Assembly (NCBI GenBank): GCA_944548615.1
Contig: OX155952.1
Span: 31,388,278-31,452,277 of the forward strand
Direction: 5' to 3'
DNA from: Micropterix aruncella
Lineage: Eukaryota > Arthropoda > Insecta > Lepidoptera > Micropterigidae
Length of the DNA stretch: 64,000 bases
The notes beneath the pieces are model-generated. The model was not told the origin of the DNA and ran no database searches. It worked only from the letters and a program-made list of their open reading frames with translations. Both the position numbers and the translations under genes were made by a program. Shown piece by piece: positions 1 to 11,654 of this stretch (positions within the stretch are counted from its first letter, which is position 1; each line of letters opens with the position of its first letter).

Positions 1-265
1 TATTAGGCTACCTAAAATTACATTGAAAATTAATGTTTTTTTATAAAGTATGTTTTTAATAAAAACCTATTATTTAATCAATGAAAACAATGATAACGAT
101 AACATTCAATTATTTGTGACATTTATCCCCTTTTTATATAGGCTGATTATATAAAAAAATATAACGAAAATATCAGTAAGCCGCATAATTATTATGTATT
201 GAAACCTGTATACCACATTAAAAATTAACATCTTTATGTAAATAATATTAAAATCTATAATGATT
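1..265 (-). mobile_element. Partial MITE of the 'GTTTTGGCA' family
   Basis: AT-rich sequence that resembles, in the same orientation, 17410-17940 and, as reverse complement, the better preserved copy at 31737-32352. The shared landmark is a block around 'atttaatcaatgaaaacaa' followed by similar downstream spacing. The copy is cut by the window edge, so its terminal repeat is not visible. It carries no ORF. Confidence 0.45.
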
Positions 266-1560
266 CACACACATTCTTTTTTAATTCGATTACATTCAAA
301 ATTATATTATTACTAGTAACATGCACATTTATGTATAATTGTATCCTCTGACTAGTTCAATTTGATTTTTTGACAATTTATTACAATTACTTTTTTTTAT
401 CTATAATTATTTTAATTTGATTATTTCACTATTTATTGCAATTCCTTATTATTATTTACCTTTTCCACGTGTTCTTGAAAATCCTTTATTGTTAATTTTA
501 TTATGTGTTTTATGATGGGTATTTTAAAAATATTATTTGCAGACTGACTTAGACTGACAGACGCATTGACATATCAATGACCTATTTTTTAGATTAATGA
601 TTAATTTGTACATATCTTGTTTATTACCATAAGTTAATTCCTTATATTATTACATTCTTTTTTATAATTATGTAGGTTGAAGTATGCACATGCCACTGTT
701 TACTAGGTACGCTTGTTTTAGTATGGGCCTAAGCCTAGTTAGGCGTTGATCTGAAGAAGGACTGGGCTGCGGTACTCTTTTTTTACTACCATTTACAACG
801 GCGCCTCTAATGATAATATTATAATGTACTGTAGTTAAAAAAATGCGCATTTCTTTCAATAAATAAATAAAAAAAAATGTTTATCATAGGTATTACGGAA
901 CTCTAAATCTAATCAACTCTTTTAATTGGTGAATGAAACAGATTGGCGGAGGAATTTTTTCGATAATGGACAACGTTTTCTTGAGATATCGATAACCGAC
1001 AGACAGACATACAGAAAGACGGACCACAGATTAAAACATTTTCTTTTTTGATTTTTAATGTTGTAAAACATGGAGAAATTTCTTTTACTGCATTCTTTTA
1101 GGCACCGAACCTAACCGACTCCAACAACAAAGCTTCAAACTAAGGTTCTTCTGAAAGGTCAATATTGCTGGAGGTCGTGAGCAAACTGAAATAATAATAT
1201 TATTAGAGCTACCCTTTTCTCTGATTGGCCGGGCTTTCGGAGATGTTATGAAAGTGGATGGTGAATAAATAAAGGAAAACAAAGGGAAAAGCTGTTTTTC
1301 TTACGATATGGCACGAAAATTAAGGGTACGATGTCACTTTGACCTTTTTGACGTTTATAATTTATAAGAGTTTATATATAAGTATCTCAGTGAACGGCAC
1401 TCTCTCTCGGTTTTTTAGTATTCACGACGCCAAATCTCAGGGGAGAGTAAATGCCAATCGATTTAACCCTAACTGTCGTGACGTAAACAGCTAAACCAAC
1501 TAACCGCGTCAGAAGGTACGCAACCTATACTGCGGATTGAGAGTTTCAACTTAAGCATAT
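266..1560. other. AT-rich DNA without a recognised gene
   Basis: No exon with splice sites and no RNA gene was recognised. At about 715-745 there is a 'cctagttaggc' block like those in the LINE tails near 23720 and 29340. At about 990-1020 a 'gacagacagaca' run resembles a common insect repeat seen again, in reverse, near 26560. I looked here on the minus strand for the end of the TNF domain and did not find it. Confidence 0.5.
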
Positions 1561-1563
1561 TAT

Positions 1564-1614
1564 GAAATATTTATATGAAGTTTATAAAAGAAATAAACTT
1601 CATATAAATATTTC
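1564..1614. repeat. Perfect 22-bp inverted repeat (hairpin)
   Basis: The arms 1564-1585 and 1593-1614 are exact reverse complements separated by 7 bases. The arms are AT-rich, so chance or a decayed foldback element is possible. No terminal duplication was identified. Confidence 0.7.
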
Positions 1615-2400
1615 CTAATAGGTTTTGAATTCATAAAATAGGTTTTTAAAATTTTCTTTTAAGAAATTGTACAATGAAATCGAAATCGAACAACGCGTTG
1701 TTGAGTTACGGCCTCTTACGTCTCCATCCCTGTCGAGTATAGTCCGAGTCTGTATCGTATAATCTGTTTTTTTTCAGTGATGGCTTTTCTTTTTAATTTT
1801 GAAAATTGATAAGAAATTGGTGATCATATGGAAAAAATATGATTTTTTCAGTTGTCCGTTTGGATGCCAGGTACCACTTCTATCATAGGTATTACGAGCT
1901 GGTAAGCAACTTTTGATCAAAATTTTGTGGAAAATTAATATTTTTATTTTATTTTAACAATTTAGCTTATGAACGGAAGCTTGACAAGCGTTGAGCGTTT
2001 TTAATTTGGACAATTTAGCTTATGAATATTATAGAAGCTTGACAAGCGTTAAGCGCGCTGAGCCATCTAACGGTTGGTAAAATATCGCTAATAAACAATT
2101 TTAGCGATATTTTACCTACCGCTAAATGACGCACCGTGCTATTTTTAGAAAAAATAAATTCCTCAAACTCGCATTTTTTTTTTTGTTTTTTCCACATTTT
2201 TTAAATGAAAGTCGCTTATTTGCTCATACTAATTCAGCCACTTAAAGGATGCCGGTAAATTAAAACTCACCCCGTGTACATCTTTATTATCGTCGATACT
2301 TCTCTGGTCTTGCGACATCGTTATTCCTGACTAAGCTTCAAGAATTCTTTACAACTTGTCAGGTTATCATTCCATAGTATAAAAGTACTCTTATTTGCCT
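1615..2400. other. AT-rich DNA with a short direct duplication
   Basis: A block containing 'caatttagcttatgaa' and 'agcttgacaagcgtt' occurs twice, at about 1960-2003 and 2011-2056, as an imperfect direct duplication. Otherwise nothing is recognised apart from the hairpin at 2076-2116. Confidence 0.5.
2076..2116. repeat. Perfect 16-bp inverted repeat (hairpin)
   Basis: The arms 2076-2091 and 2101-2116 are exact reverse complements with a 9-base loop. It follows the duplicated block at 1960-2056. It could be the core of a small foldback element or simply an AT-rich palindrome. Confidence 0.65.
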
Positions 2401-2412
2401 ACGCTAAACTAA

Positions 2413-3071
2413 CTAGAGTTGTCAACTACAGCGCGAGAGCCCGTCACCTCAGGAAGTTTTAACGATTAGTCGTTCTGTCTCCCTGAAGTGAGCGCAGAAG
2501 ACTTGGACAAAAACAGTCCACCGTCAAGCTCCGCCACATGCCCGTAAGAGGCCAACGCCTTAACCGCGAGATAGCCAGCTTGCAACCTTACTTGCAATTG
2601 CGACCAGATTACTCCAGTCTCTCGGTTGGTTCCGAGTTCGAGGTCGCTTGCGCGGTCCTCTCCCTTACGAAGCGGTGAAACGGTGTGTACCGAATCTATG
2701 GCGGACCACGGCGTCCTTTGCCCGGCTGTTCACCCAGGATCGGGTAGCCGATGGTCGTTTCAAGAGCAGTCGCCGTAAGGTCCGCGACCACCCCCGCTCT
2801 ATAGGAAACAGTACTGCTTCCAGACTCCCCCGACTGTTAGTCAGAGTGCACAGTCGATTGGCTTACGCCGCACGGTGCGCAGACCGTCCAGGAGCGCCAG
2901 AAGGTTGATTCCTAGGGGAAACTAGCTCTAAGGCCAGACTCCTACCCAGGCTCACACTTCAGGCGTGGAGGCCGCCGGATCGGTGTTGACCCGTGAGTGT
3001 GACCAACCCTGAACAGAATGGGTCTTCGTGGCCAACTCAGCAAGGGCCCGTTAGCTCCCGATAGTTGACTC
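2413..3071 (+). mobile_element. Noncoding retroposon, subfamily A, copy 1
   Basis: A GC-rich 659-bp block in AT-rich surroundings, flanked by the 12-bp direct repeat 'acgctaaactaa' (2401-2412 and 3072-3083), read as a target-site duplication. It starts near 'gagttgtcaactaca' and contains the shared 'cccgtcacctcaggaag' block and, near its 3' end, 'ccgttagctccc'. Close relatives lie at 22218-22831 (+) and 58345-59015 (-). A diverged subfamily B lies at 33819-34531, 37568-38272 and 9069-9513. No ORF is shared between copies, and there is no poly-A tail or terminal inverted repeat. The family is not one I recognise. It sits in the TNF-ligand gene, 28 bp downstream of the exon 3267-3113 donor, antisense to the gene. 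Confidence 0.75.
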
Positions 3072-3112
3072 ACGCTAAACTAATCGCTATCTGACTAAGA
3101 GTCTTTACTGAC

Positions 3113-3267
3113 CTGTGCATATATGAGGTAGATTCCATCATCCAGGATAGTGACTGATCCATCATCGCCGAGTCTAAAATAGCGTTCCGCAGCAGTTAGT
3201 CGGACCCAAGGGGCCGCCTTCCAGGCAGCGTATGGAGTATCGTGGGGGTGACGCAATCTGCCGTTCC
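3113..3267 (-). CDS. egr: TNF-ligand (Eiger-like) gene, exon E: TNF domain core
   Basis: This 155-nt minus-strand exon has the acceptor 'ttttctgcgcag' and the donor 'cag|gtcagt'. It begins with two bases that complete the codon left open by exon 9733-9535 (phase 1) and ends in phase 0. It encodes about 52 residues including 'YAAWKAAPWVRLTAAERYF' and then 'GSVTILDDGIYLIYAQ'. The second peptide is the conserved G-x-Y-x-x-Y-x-Q strand of TNF-superfamily ligands. In the family this domain trimerises outside the cell and binds TNF receptors (Grindelwald and Wengen in Drosophila). The remaining strands of the domain must lie in later exons. None was found in 1-3112, so they are probably outside the window. 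The TNF assignment is strong; Eiger is inferred because it is the usual insect member. Confidence 0.78.
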
Positions 3268-3442
3268 CTGCGCAGAAAATACTCTCACATTAAGTTGGCC
3301 GTAGGGATATCTGGACAGAGGGAGAAGGTGGTAATGGAAATTTATTAGATTGCATCACTCCATTTGCTCAAATGAGATTCACCCGAGCGAGAATGATCAA
3401 CCCACACGTAATATATCTCTATATCGATAGAGAGTATATCTC

Positions 3443-3639
<197 letters not shown>

Positions 3640-3801
3640 TACCATTCACTTAAGACAGCTAAATTCACGGGACACGTTGAATTTCTTTCTAAATGTTTAG
3701 AAAACAACATTTGCCCTAAAGGGTTATTACCAAAATTTCCTTTCGCAGCAATTAGTACAGAAATTCAATATGATTTCACCGTAATCCGTTTAAGGTATTC
3801 A

Positions 3802-6540
3802 ATGGAAATTACGTCTGTTTTGCGAAATGAATATCAAATTTTAGTTGATAAACATTTAAACTCACTGTGTTTTTATGTTAACATGATAACAACACATTCT
3901 CCTTTCTTATTTCAAGAAGCTCATAAAATAGTTAACAATTCTGTAACAGATTTACGAAATATTAGATTAAAACACGATAAAAAGTTCCTTAATTTACTAA
4001 AGAACTTTCAGAAAATTTGCATTATCCCAAGTAACAATACACGAAACATTTTGAATCCAGTTTCCATTTCAAATTACAGTCATTCCAATGTTAACAAAAC
4101 AAGGAATTCAAATTCACTTCGAAATGTTATCCCAGCAGTTCACCAAGGTACTCTTTCCTCTCCGATGCACACCCTATCAGTAAACCAAATTACTAACAAT
4201 ATATTTCCATTAGTATCAGATTCCGTACCAATACGTGCCACATTAGTAAACCAAATTAATAACAGTATAACACCATCAGTATCATATTCTAATAATATAC
4301 AAGGTCCATCTCCTAGAGAAAAAAATGCTGTTAAAAACTTGTCATCCAAAGTAATTAACCACAATGAATATTTAGTATTAGCTAAAGGTCTAAATTTCAC
4401 ACCGACTCAAAATGTGAACCATTTTAGTTTTGGTAATGATGTTGTTAAATTTTGTCGTAATTTAAGATGGCGCGAATTTTGGCATTCAAATCAAAAGAAT
4501 AACAATAATAATATTAAATTACACAATGCACTAGCTCAATTTCGTCCACACTCCAATAAAGAACCCCCTCCATTACCAAAAAATCATCCGGTAGAAAATT
4601 TTATTACTATTTTATTAAACAAAGTAACACAGCCATCTTTTCTAAATAGCCTCAAGCCAACATCAAACTTGTCAGTAGATGAACGTGCAGCTCTTGAGAG
4701 TCTTAGCAAGGATACCAGCATCGTCATTTTGCCGGCTGATAAAGGTTCCACTACTGTCATACTTAACAAAACTGACTATGTTACTGAAGGCTTGAGACAA
4801 CTTAGAGATGAAACTTTCTATAAAAAACTATCTAGAGATCCAAACAAAAATTTTGCAGTGAAAATAAAAAAATATATTGAACAAAATAAATCAAATGAAA
4901 AATTATCAGACGAAGATGTTAAAACTTTAATTCCTGATCCTATCAGAACTCCAAATTTTTACCTATTACCTAAAATTCACAAGCCTAATAATCCTGGACG
5001 ACCAATAGTCGCAAGCTTTAACTCTCCGACAGAAAGAATTTCGGCTTTTGTAGATTATTTTTTACAACCTTTTGTGAAAAATCTAAATTCTCATATCAAA
5101 GACAGCTATCATTTTATTGATATTTTAAAGAATACTGTAATTCCAAAGTCAGACGACCTATTATTTGTTACTATTGACGCCATATCCCTGTATACCAATA
5201 TTCCTCATAATTTAGGATTGGAAGCCATTTCTTATTTTCTTGATGAGAGACCTCATCCTCAAATACCTTCTACGGATTTTCTTTGCAAATTAGCCGAGTT
5301 TGTCTTAACGTGTAATGCTTTCTCCTTTGAAGATGAATTTTATCTTCAAATTAAAGGGACTGCTATGGGCACGCGAATGGCACCTTCGTATGCCAACCTT
5401 TTCATGGGATTATTCGAGCAAAATTTTCTTCAAACGCAAAATTTAAAACCCATATTATGGTATAGATTTATTGACGACATAGTAATGATTTGGCCACACG
5501 GACAAACTACTCTAACAACCTTTCTTGACGACCTAAATAATTTTGGCCCTTTGAATTTCACTCATACCATTTCTAAATCACAAATTACTTTCTTAGATGT
5601 TGATTTAACAATTTCCGAAGGTAAAATTAAAACCGCGATTCATATAAAACCTACAAATAAAGAACAGTATTTACACTTTGATAGCTGTCATCCATTTCAC
5701 ACCAAGAGATCCATTCCCTATTCAATGTCCATTCGCGGACACCGTTTAGTTAACAACAAAGAAAATTTAGATAAATATCTCAATAATCTAAAGCAATCTC
5801 TTCTTGAAAGAAAATACCCTGCTCCTCTATTGGATAAACATATTCTAAACTCTGAAGTAAAATATATACCAAAACCTAAAATTTCTTCAAATAAAAATAA
5901 TAATAATAATAAAATCTTTCTTAGCACCACTTATTTTCCTGGTGCTGAGAAACTGCGACATATATTATCTGATTTATTCCCCATCATTTCTAATGATGCA
6001 TCCACTAAGGATCTCTTAGATTCACCGCCAATTTTATCTTTCCGCAGACCACCTAATATTAGATCAATATTAAACAAAACAAAAAATAATCAAAATTTCT
6101 CTATTGGTAATAATACTTTTGGGCTTCAACCTTGTGGTCGTCCACGTTGTAAAACTTGTCCTCTGTTAGATCTAAGTCCTTTTTTTACCAGTCCAAATAC
6201 TACTAATAGTTACAGGGTTCCCTTTCATTGCAGTTGTATTTCAAAAAATATAGTATATCAACTTCTGTGCAGGACTTGTGATGCCTTTTATATCGGTGAA
6301 ACAACAACACCACTTAATATTAGACTAAATAATCATAGGGCTAGTGTAGGAAATGAAAGCCAACTCCCAATATCTTTGCATGCCAGGGCGCATAATTTAT
6401 CTTTTGATCAATGTTTTAAAGTTAAAATAATAAAATGCCTTGGGGATAATGCAAAAGAAAGGGACGTCAAATCTTGGGAATTGGCTTATATTTATATTTT
6501 AGGCGCTTGCAAAGGTTCCGGTCTCAATAGGCAAAATTAA
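3802..6540 (+). CDS. Penelope-like element protein: reverse transcriptase plus GIY-YIG endonuclease
   Basis: This is a 912-codon ORF. The RT part shows motif A-like '[15 protein letters not shown]' (about residues 455-469), '[18 protein letters not shown]' (about 519-536) and the catalytic 'FIDD' (556-559). A Cys cluster 'CGRPRCKTC' lies near 777. The C-terminal GIY-YIG nuclease is marked by '[16 protein letters not shown]' (about 818-833) and 'LNIRLNNHR'. In this family the RT copies the RNA at a nick made by the nuclease. The same frame is open upstream of the first ATG back to the TA run, and 3640-3801 encodes '[19 protein letters not shown]', which resembles the normal N-terminus of such proteins. 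The true start was therefore upstream and has been lost or replaced by the TA array. There are no internal stops, so the copy is fairly young. Confidence 0.92.
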   Translation: MEITSVLRNEYQILVDKHLNSLCFYVNMITTHSPFLFQEAHKIVNNSVTDLRNIRLKHDKKFLNLLKNFQKICIIPSNNTRNILNPVSISNYSHSNVNKTRNSNSLRNVIPAVHQGTLSSPMHTLSVNQITNNIFPLVSDSVPIRATLVNQINNSITPSVSYSNNIQGPSPREKNAVKNLSSKVINHNEYLVLAKGLNFTPTQNVNHFSFGNDVVKFCRNLRWREFWHSNQKNNNNNIKLHNALAQFRPHSNKEPPPLPKNHPVENFITILLNKVTQPSFLNSLKPTSNLSVDERAALESLSKDTSIVILPADKGSTTVILNKTDYVTEGLRQLRDETFYKKLSRDPNKNFAVKIKKYIEQNKSNEKLSDEDVKTLIPDPIRTPNFYLLPKIHKPNNPGRPIVASFNSPTERISAFVDYFLQPFVKNLNSHIKDSYHFIDILKNTVIPKSDDLLFVTIDAISLYTNIPHNLGLEAISYFLDERPHPQIPSTDFLCKLAEFVLTCNAFSFEDEFYLQIKGTAMGTRMAPSYANLFMGLFEQNFLQTQNLKPILWYRFIDDIVMIWPHGQTTLTTFLDDLNNFGPLNFTHTISKSQITFLDVDLTISEGKIKTAIHIKPTNKEQYLHFDSCHPFHTKRSIPYSMSIRGHRLVNNKENLDKYLNNLKQSLLERKYPAPLLDKHILNSEVKYIPKPKISSNKNNNNNKIFLSTTYFPGAEKLRHILSDLFPIISNDASTKDLLDSPPILSFRRPPNIRSILNKTKNNQNFSIGNNTFGLQPCGRPRCKTCPLLDLSPFFTSPNTTNSYRVPFHCSCISKNIVYQLLCRTCDAFYIGETTTPLNIRLNNHRASVGNESQLPISLHARAHNLSFDQCFKVKIIKCLGDNAKERDVKSWELAYIYILGACKGSGLNRQN

Positions 6541-7060
6541 TAAGGTTTATCATATTATCATAATCATCAAATGCTTTTTCTTTTAATTTATAATCATTCA
6601 TTTTAAAATAACGTTTTGCACGGTTGGTTATGGTACCTTAACTAAATCGTGTAAAATATTATTAATCCATTTCTTTTTGTTCGATTCCTTGAATTTAAAT
6701 TTTCAACGAATTGTTCGATTTCCGAAATGTCACATATCTTGACGACGGCTGAGCCGAAATATTGATTATACATTTTATAACAATCATTAATATTTAAGAA
6801 ACACTAATCGCCTATTATTTTCCAGCATTCATTCTCGTCTCGCATTGTTGTGTTGCCGCTGTGTGAGACCATTTTAATCGGATTCTAGTGCCACAGCAGG
6901 AAGCACCAGCAAACACTGAGGGAGGAGAAGAAGAAGGCGTGGAGTCACTCCTGGTCACCACAGACCAGATAAGTGCCCTTTCATTATTTTATCATTTCAT
7001 TTATTTAGTGATAAACATAATTTCAATTTGAAAAAATAATAATTTACACATTTACAATCA

Positions 7061-7218
<158 letters not shown>

Positions 7219-7256
7219 ATAGAGAACGAAATATATCTCTATATCGATAGAGAGTA

Positions 7257-7679
7257 GGTATATAGTCATAGTCAAAGTCATAGTTTATTAATTACAAAAA
7301 GTACATACTGTGGAATGCGTCATTTTTCATTGTCGTACAATTATTAATATCTTCAGTACATATACCTTATATAAAAGTAGGTATGGTTGAATAATAAAAA
7401 CATATATCACAAAAATATCATAAAAAAACAATAATAGTCAATATTTAAAAAAATAATAATCAATAGGTTTTTCAAGAATAATCAGCACTAGAGTACTACT
7501 AAGATAACAAAATATAAAATCGAAATTACTCTAAAAGAAAATTTAAATAAAATACTGTAAAAGATGTAGAAATAATCCATATCATAATAACACATAATTA
7601 TTTATAAAAGAAAAGTTTATTCAGCAATAAACAAAGAGATTACATTTATATAATTACATTTTAAACTAAACCACAACCT
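7257..7679. other. AT-rich intronic DNA
   Basis: Nothing recognised. The DNA is intronic to the minus-strand TNF-ligand gene. The right end merges into the 3' tail of the LINE relic at 7680-8370. Confidence 0.5.
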
Positions 7680-8370
7680 TGTTAAAGTTATAGAGAGCAT
7701 GGTTGGCTAGGTTTCTTTTTATGCACTTTTTGATTGCCACCTCTTTAAGTTTTTTTAATTTCTGTTGGCAACAGATTGAAAAATATAAAGCCCAAATATA
7801 ATAAAGATTTCTGGTATAAACCCAGCCGGACTTTTGGAATCACGATGTATTTCTTATTGCGTGTGTTATATTTGTGAAAATTCGAGTGCTTTTCGTAGCC
7901 TTCCAAATTTGCTCTTGCATAAACTAAACACTGGTAAATAAATTCACATTTCAGAGTCAATATTTTTTTATTTTTAAAGATCGGAGCACAGTTTTCAACC
8001 AACATATCGTTCTGAGGGCATGTTTTTGCAGAATAAAACTACGATTACTATCTGGTGCATTACCCCAGGTCAACATATCATAAGCCATCTTCGGATGAAA
8101 GCACGAATAGTATGTGCTCATTGCGGCTTGTTCTCCGGCTAGAAATTTGATTTTTCTTATAGCGTAAATAGCCAAAAACAATTCCTTAGACAGTTTCACG
8201 ATATGTGGACTGCAGTTTAATTTCTGGTCTATTGTAATACCAATAGACCATTACCAACCTGAACTTTATTGGAATCCATGCTAATATTGATGTTGTTAAC
8301 TGTTTTAACATTTTTTAAGGCAAAATTCATGTCTACGGTTTTAGTGGGATTTAAACAATTGTGTATGAAT
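7680..8370 (-). pseudogene. LINE relic, C-terminal reverse-transcriptase region (jockey/CR1 type)
   Basis: Read on the minus strand, broken frames give 'PTKTVDMNFALKNVKTVNN' (about 8350-8290), 'KLSKELFLAIYAIRKIKFL' (about 8200-8140), 'YDMLTWGNAPDSNRSFILQK' and, after a frameshift near 8000, 'IFKNKKILTLKCEFIYQCL' and 'NTRNKKYIVIPKVRLGLYQK'. This series is typical of the thumb and C-terminal tail of jockey-like non-LTR retrotransposon proteins. Upstream RT motifs are missing, so the copy is 5'-truncated, and it is dead because of stops and shifts. It lies in the same intron as the Penelope-like element. Confidence 0.75.
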
Positions 8371-9068
8371 TCGCATCATTGTCTGTCTCTCTTTCTCTCT
8401 CTAATAACATTTTAAAAGTAAATTTGAAGACCTTCATTAATTATTCGGTAATTGTGTCAAAAGGTGCTTTCATAACCGAATTTAATTAACAAAGTTGGCT
8501 AATTAGCACTACCATCACAGAATGTTACAAGTCGGGCCCTAATTGCTCTTTCGCAGAATCACAGCCAGAGAGAATAAACGCGGTTTTAATGTAGTCGTTG
8601 CTATTTTTGAAATTTTCGGTGAACTTAACACAGTACAATTCCATATTACGCTAATAAGCTTTACAATAATAAAAATCCCATAGACTCATATTAAGATTTT
8701 GGCATGTGTCGACTAACTAGGCGCATGCTAGTTCTAATGCTAAGACGAGATTTTCTCCGACTAATGGTTCTGCGACAAAATTAGTGAGTAAATATGTAAT
8801 CTAAGGTAAGTGCCGATCAGAAGAAATACATTTAAAAATAAAAATAGTCTATAATATATGCTATTTACTTGAAGAGGGAGGGGATATAATAATCATGCCT
8901 CCCTTCCATTACATATAAAAATCCTCATACAGATACACACACACACACATCTAATAAGGATATCTAGTATAAGAAAAAATCAAAGAAAATAAATAGGTAA
9001 TTTTAATAATACCCGTGATTCGCCCAGAAAACAGAGTAATCTATCTAACAAACATAATCTATATAAAC
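8371..9068. other. Intronic DNA, nothing recognised
   Basis: AT-rich sequence without exon-like stretches. A short (AC)n run lies near 8937-8949. Near 8715 there is a 'gactaactaggc' block like those in LINE tails at 23720 and 29340. Confidence 0.45.
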
Positions 9069-9513
9069 GTCGGCCCAGCTCACTGTTCAGCTCCCACCCA
9101 GTAGCCTCCTCGAAGAGTGGCTTAACCTGGAAGAGCCGTTATGAAAGCTGTGCGTCTGTAACCTCCAATCGTAAACAGTTTGGATCGAAAATCCGGATCC
9201 GGCGGAACACCCCTGGGGCTGGGCTGTTTGCGCACCGAGCTTCGTTAGCCAATCGATTTCGCAATCCGGCGAATAAGCGGGGGAGTTTGGAAACGCACGT
9301 TTCATAAGAAGCGGGGGGTAGCTGTTGACCTGGAGTCACCTATCTTTAGAAACGATCGGTTGGCCCTACCGTACCCGAGTGAGCTTGTCAAGCAAAGGGT
9401 GCCTCGAATTCGAGACAAATTCGAACTACGAATTACCGCTAACGTCAGGTATAAGCCGCGCAAGCGACCTTGAATCAGTGACCAGACTGGAGGATGGAGA
9501 AATCCCACTGAAT
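9069..9513 (-). mobile_element. Diverged, truncated noncoding retroposon, subfamily B
   Basis: The sequence matches 37600-38040 in the same orientation over several blocks, for example 'cagtagcctcctcg', 'tgttgacct' and 'caagcgacctt'-like spacing, but is clearly older. About 200 bp of the 5' part is missing, and no flanking duplication was identified. The relic ends about 20 bp downstream of the splice donor of exon 9733-9535, in sense orientation with the gene. Confidence 0.6.
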
Positions 9514-9534
9514 AATAACACATTATATTCTTAC

Positions 9535-9733
9535 CGTCGTAATGCTCGTGCTGTCCAACGATATATCCAGTAGTGTCTCCATTGAAATGAGCTGCTACGC
9601 CTTGTTTTATCGCACCGTCCATCGGACCCCTGATGATGTCAACGTCTTCTAAGTTTTCTAAGCTGTCGAGGTTTCTTCTTCCATTGGCGTTGAGTGGTCT
9701 TCGTCGGCGGGGATTGACACCGATTTCGGAATT
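9535..9733 (-). CDS. egr: TNF-ligand (Eiger-like) gene, exon D: basic linker and start of TNF domain
   Basis: This 199-nt exon has the acceptor 'ctgttggtag' and the donor 'gacg|gtaaga'. It starts in phase 0, fitting exon 11208-10998, and ends in phase 1, fitting exon 3267-3113. It encodes 'NSEIGVNPRRRRPLNANGRR', then 'NLDSLENLEDVDIIRGPMDG', then 'AAHFNGDTTGYIVGQHEHYD'. The A-A-H-F peptide is a usual first strand of TNF-ligand domains. The RRRR run just before it fits R-x-x-R furin cleavage, which releases several TNF ligands from the membrane; cleavage here is inferred. Confidence 0.78.
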
Positions 9734-9858
9734 CTACCAACAGTAATATTTAATACAAGATCTCAAACAAACTGACTTTTATAATAAAACTGCAGCTAAT
9801 AAAAGTAGCATACACGGTATCAAATGATTCAATGGCATTCGGGCTATCATAGTACGTA

Positions 9859-10051
9859 CGTATACAAAATTTCGTTTCTGTGCTCTTGACTGTTGATGAG
9901 TCCCCTCATCGGGAGCCAACCCTGGGTGCAGCAGCCATGTCGTGGTGAAATTTAGAACGGGATATCAAAATTGAGTGTGTACACAAAATTGTATGTCTGT
10001 GCTGTTGACCGTGGAAAAGTATCCTCGTCGGGAGACGATCCTGGGTGTAGA
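9859..10051. repeat. Imperfect direct duplication of about 75 bp
   Basis: Blocks at about 9859-9931 and 9973-10051 share the order 'acaaaatt', 'tgtctgtgctgttgac'-like sequence, 'cctc(a/g)tcggga' and 'ccctgggtg/cctgggtg', offset by about 115 bp. They lie at the left side of a Tc1 relic in the intron and may be part of that element or of a separate decayed repeat. Confidence 0.5.
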
Positions 10052-10640
10052 ATCAGGTCATGTCAAAATGCTAATGTGGGCTAAGAAAAATAACAAATGG
10101 ACAGCAGATACTGGAAGAGGATGGTTTTCAACGATGACAACCACTTTGAAGTTCATGGATACCGTACAAGTATCGTAAGATGCGGAGTAAGGACGTACTC
10201 ATCTACATGGGACGTGCTCTGCCAGGAGTATATTGTGCAGTCCCCAAACAATGGTAATTATTCTGGGTTTCTTTCCCATCGGAAGTGCCAAAAATTTTGG
10301 ATGGATGTCTAATTTCTACGTTCTATGCAGTTTTTAAAAAGAGATGCATTTTTAACAAGCCCTCGTTTCACCTCACACTGCAAAAAAAATAATCATTCAA
10401 GATCGTAAAATTAGGTACTGTATTAGGAAGGTCAGGCAATTCATCTGATTTATGTATGATCGAAAAGTTGTGGGCTATAAGGTAAAAGCTTTAAAAAAAG
10501 ATTGCTCACAAAACAGAATTATCAACACTAATCAATACTACAATCAATTACAACACTAATCAATAAAGAGCTGATTTCATAAAAAAATATTGATTGCCTA
10601 ACTAATTTGTATACCACTGTAACAACTTCGATGAAGGAAC
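9973..10640 (+). pseudogene. Tc1-like transposase relic
   Basis: Broken frames on the plus strand contain 'WKRMVFNDDNHFEVHGYRTS' (about 10110-10170), matching the W-x-x-V-x-F-S-D-E-x-x-F region of Tc1-family DDE transposases. Near 10420-10500, 'gaaaagttgtgggct' encodes IEKLWA, the P-I-E-N-L-W region around the last catalytic site. Large parts between them are missing or degenerate, so the element is long dead. It lies in the intron between exons 11208-10998 and 9733-9535. Confidence 0.7.
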
Positions 10641-10997
10641 GGTGATCAGGACTTAATACTCCTACATACCAGGAAAGGGATTAAATATTCAAAACACAAG
10701 GTTTAAATGCAAACAGACATCCATTCAGATAATTTATCAGTAATGCAGAACTGAAGAATCAATATTTACAATGGAATCCCTCACGGCATTTAAGCAGTCA
10801 ACCTTATATGGGTATAGAAACACAAGTAAACAAGGAACAAGGGCACAAGAAAAACAAGGAAACAGGATAGCCGACTCAATAACGCCGATAATACTTACAA
10901 GGATTATGGGAGTGTTTCAAATGCACATTGAAAAACGCCAAACTGCCAAACGTCAAATATGACTATTAGTGAATGTATTCATCGTTCTGATACTCAC

Positions 10998-11208
10998 GGC
11001 GTAGTCACCGCTCTTCAGCATCGGTCTGCGCACCCTCACAATTCTCCTCGGGGGTTGGTTCTTCTCCACATCTGTCGTCATGACGCGTGAGTTCCGGAAG
11101 CTGAGTGATGGATGAGGAGTTGACATATCGATGTTTGCCTCTGAGCTCTTAGTTAATTGAACTTCCGCCGCTGACGCATCATACTTTTTAGGATGTGCTG
11201 CTTTTCGC
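10998..11208 (-). CDS. egr: TNF-ligand (Eiger-like) gene, exon C
   Basis: This 211-nt exon has the acceptor 'tttctttacag' and the donor 'gcc|gtgagt'. It begins with one base that completes the codon left by exon 13465-13285 and ends in phase 0. The roughly 70 encoded residues include 'RKAAHPKKYDASAAEVQLTK' and the basic stretch 'QPPRRIVRVRRPMLKSGDYA'. No domain is recognised. It is the extracellular stalk or linker between the acidic region and the TNF domain, judged from its position. Confidence 0.75.
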
Positions 11209-11654
11209 CTGTAAAGAAACGTGGATCTTCGATTATGTCTTAAAGTACTTTGATTATGAAAACAACCTAACCATTAATCGCGATGAACGAACCATAAGTT
11301 AACATATTGATATTTGGGTGGATCAAAAGCAAAGCTTTGCGAAGTCTAATCCAGTCGGTGATAAAATTTCGATTAGTACACTACGGGCCAAAAGTATTGC
11401 TATTGTAAAGATTGAAAATTGTAACATTTTTTTTTGGAAGAAGCCCAATAAAAACTATGTTTTAAATGAAACTTGTTTCTTTCAATGTCAATATATTGTA
11501 GAAGTTTTAAACTATTGCGTCATACTTTTTAAAGCAAACTTTACCAACGATAGCGTCATCCCAGATGTAGATTAAGGATATATCGTATCTTAATTACAAG
11601 TATCGTATAATACGAGTTGACTGCTTCGAATTTCAGTTAATTTGTTGCGCTGTT

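Noticed and set aside
1..2412. Search for the last TNF-domain exon on the minus strand
   Set aside because: No stretch with the expected final strands or a fitting phase-0 acceptor was found; it is probably outside the window.
2648..2908. 86-codon frame in the retroposon, also in 58497-58757
   Set aside because: The frame is similar in two close copies only because the DNA is similar; it is broken in the other copies and shows no domain.
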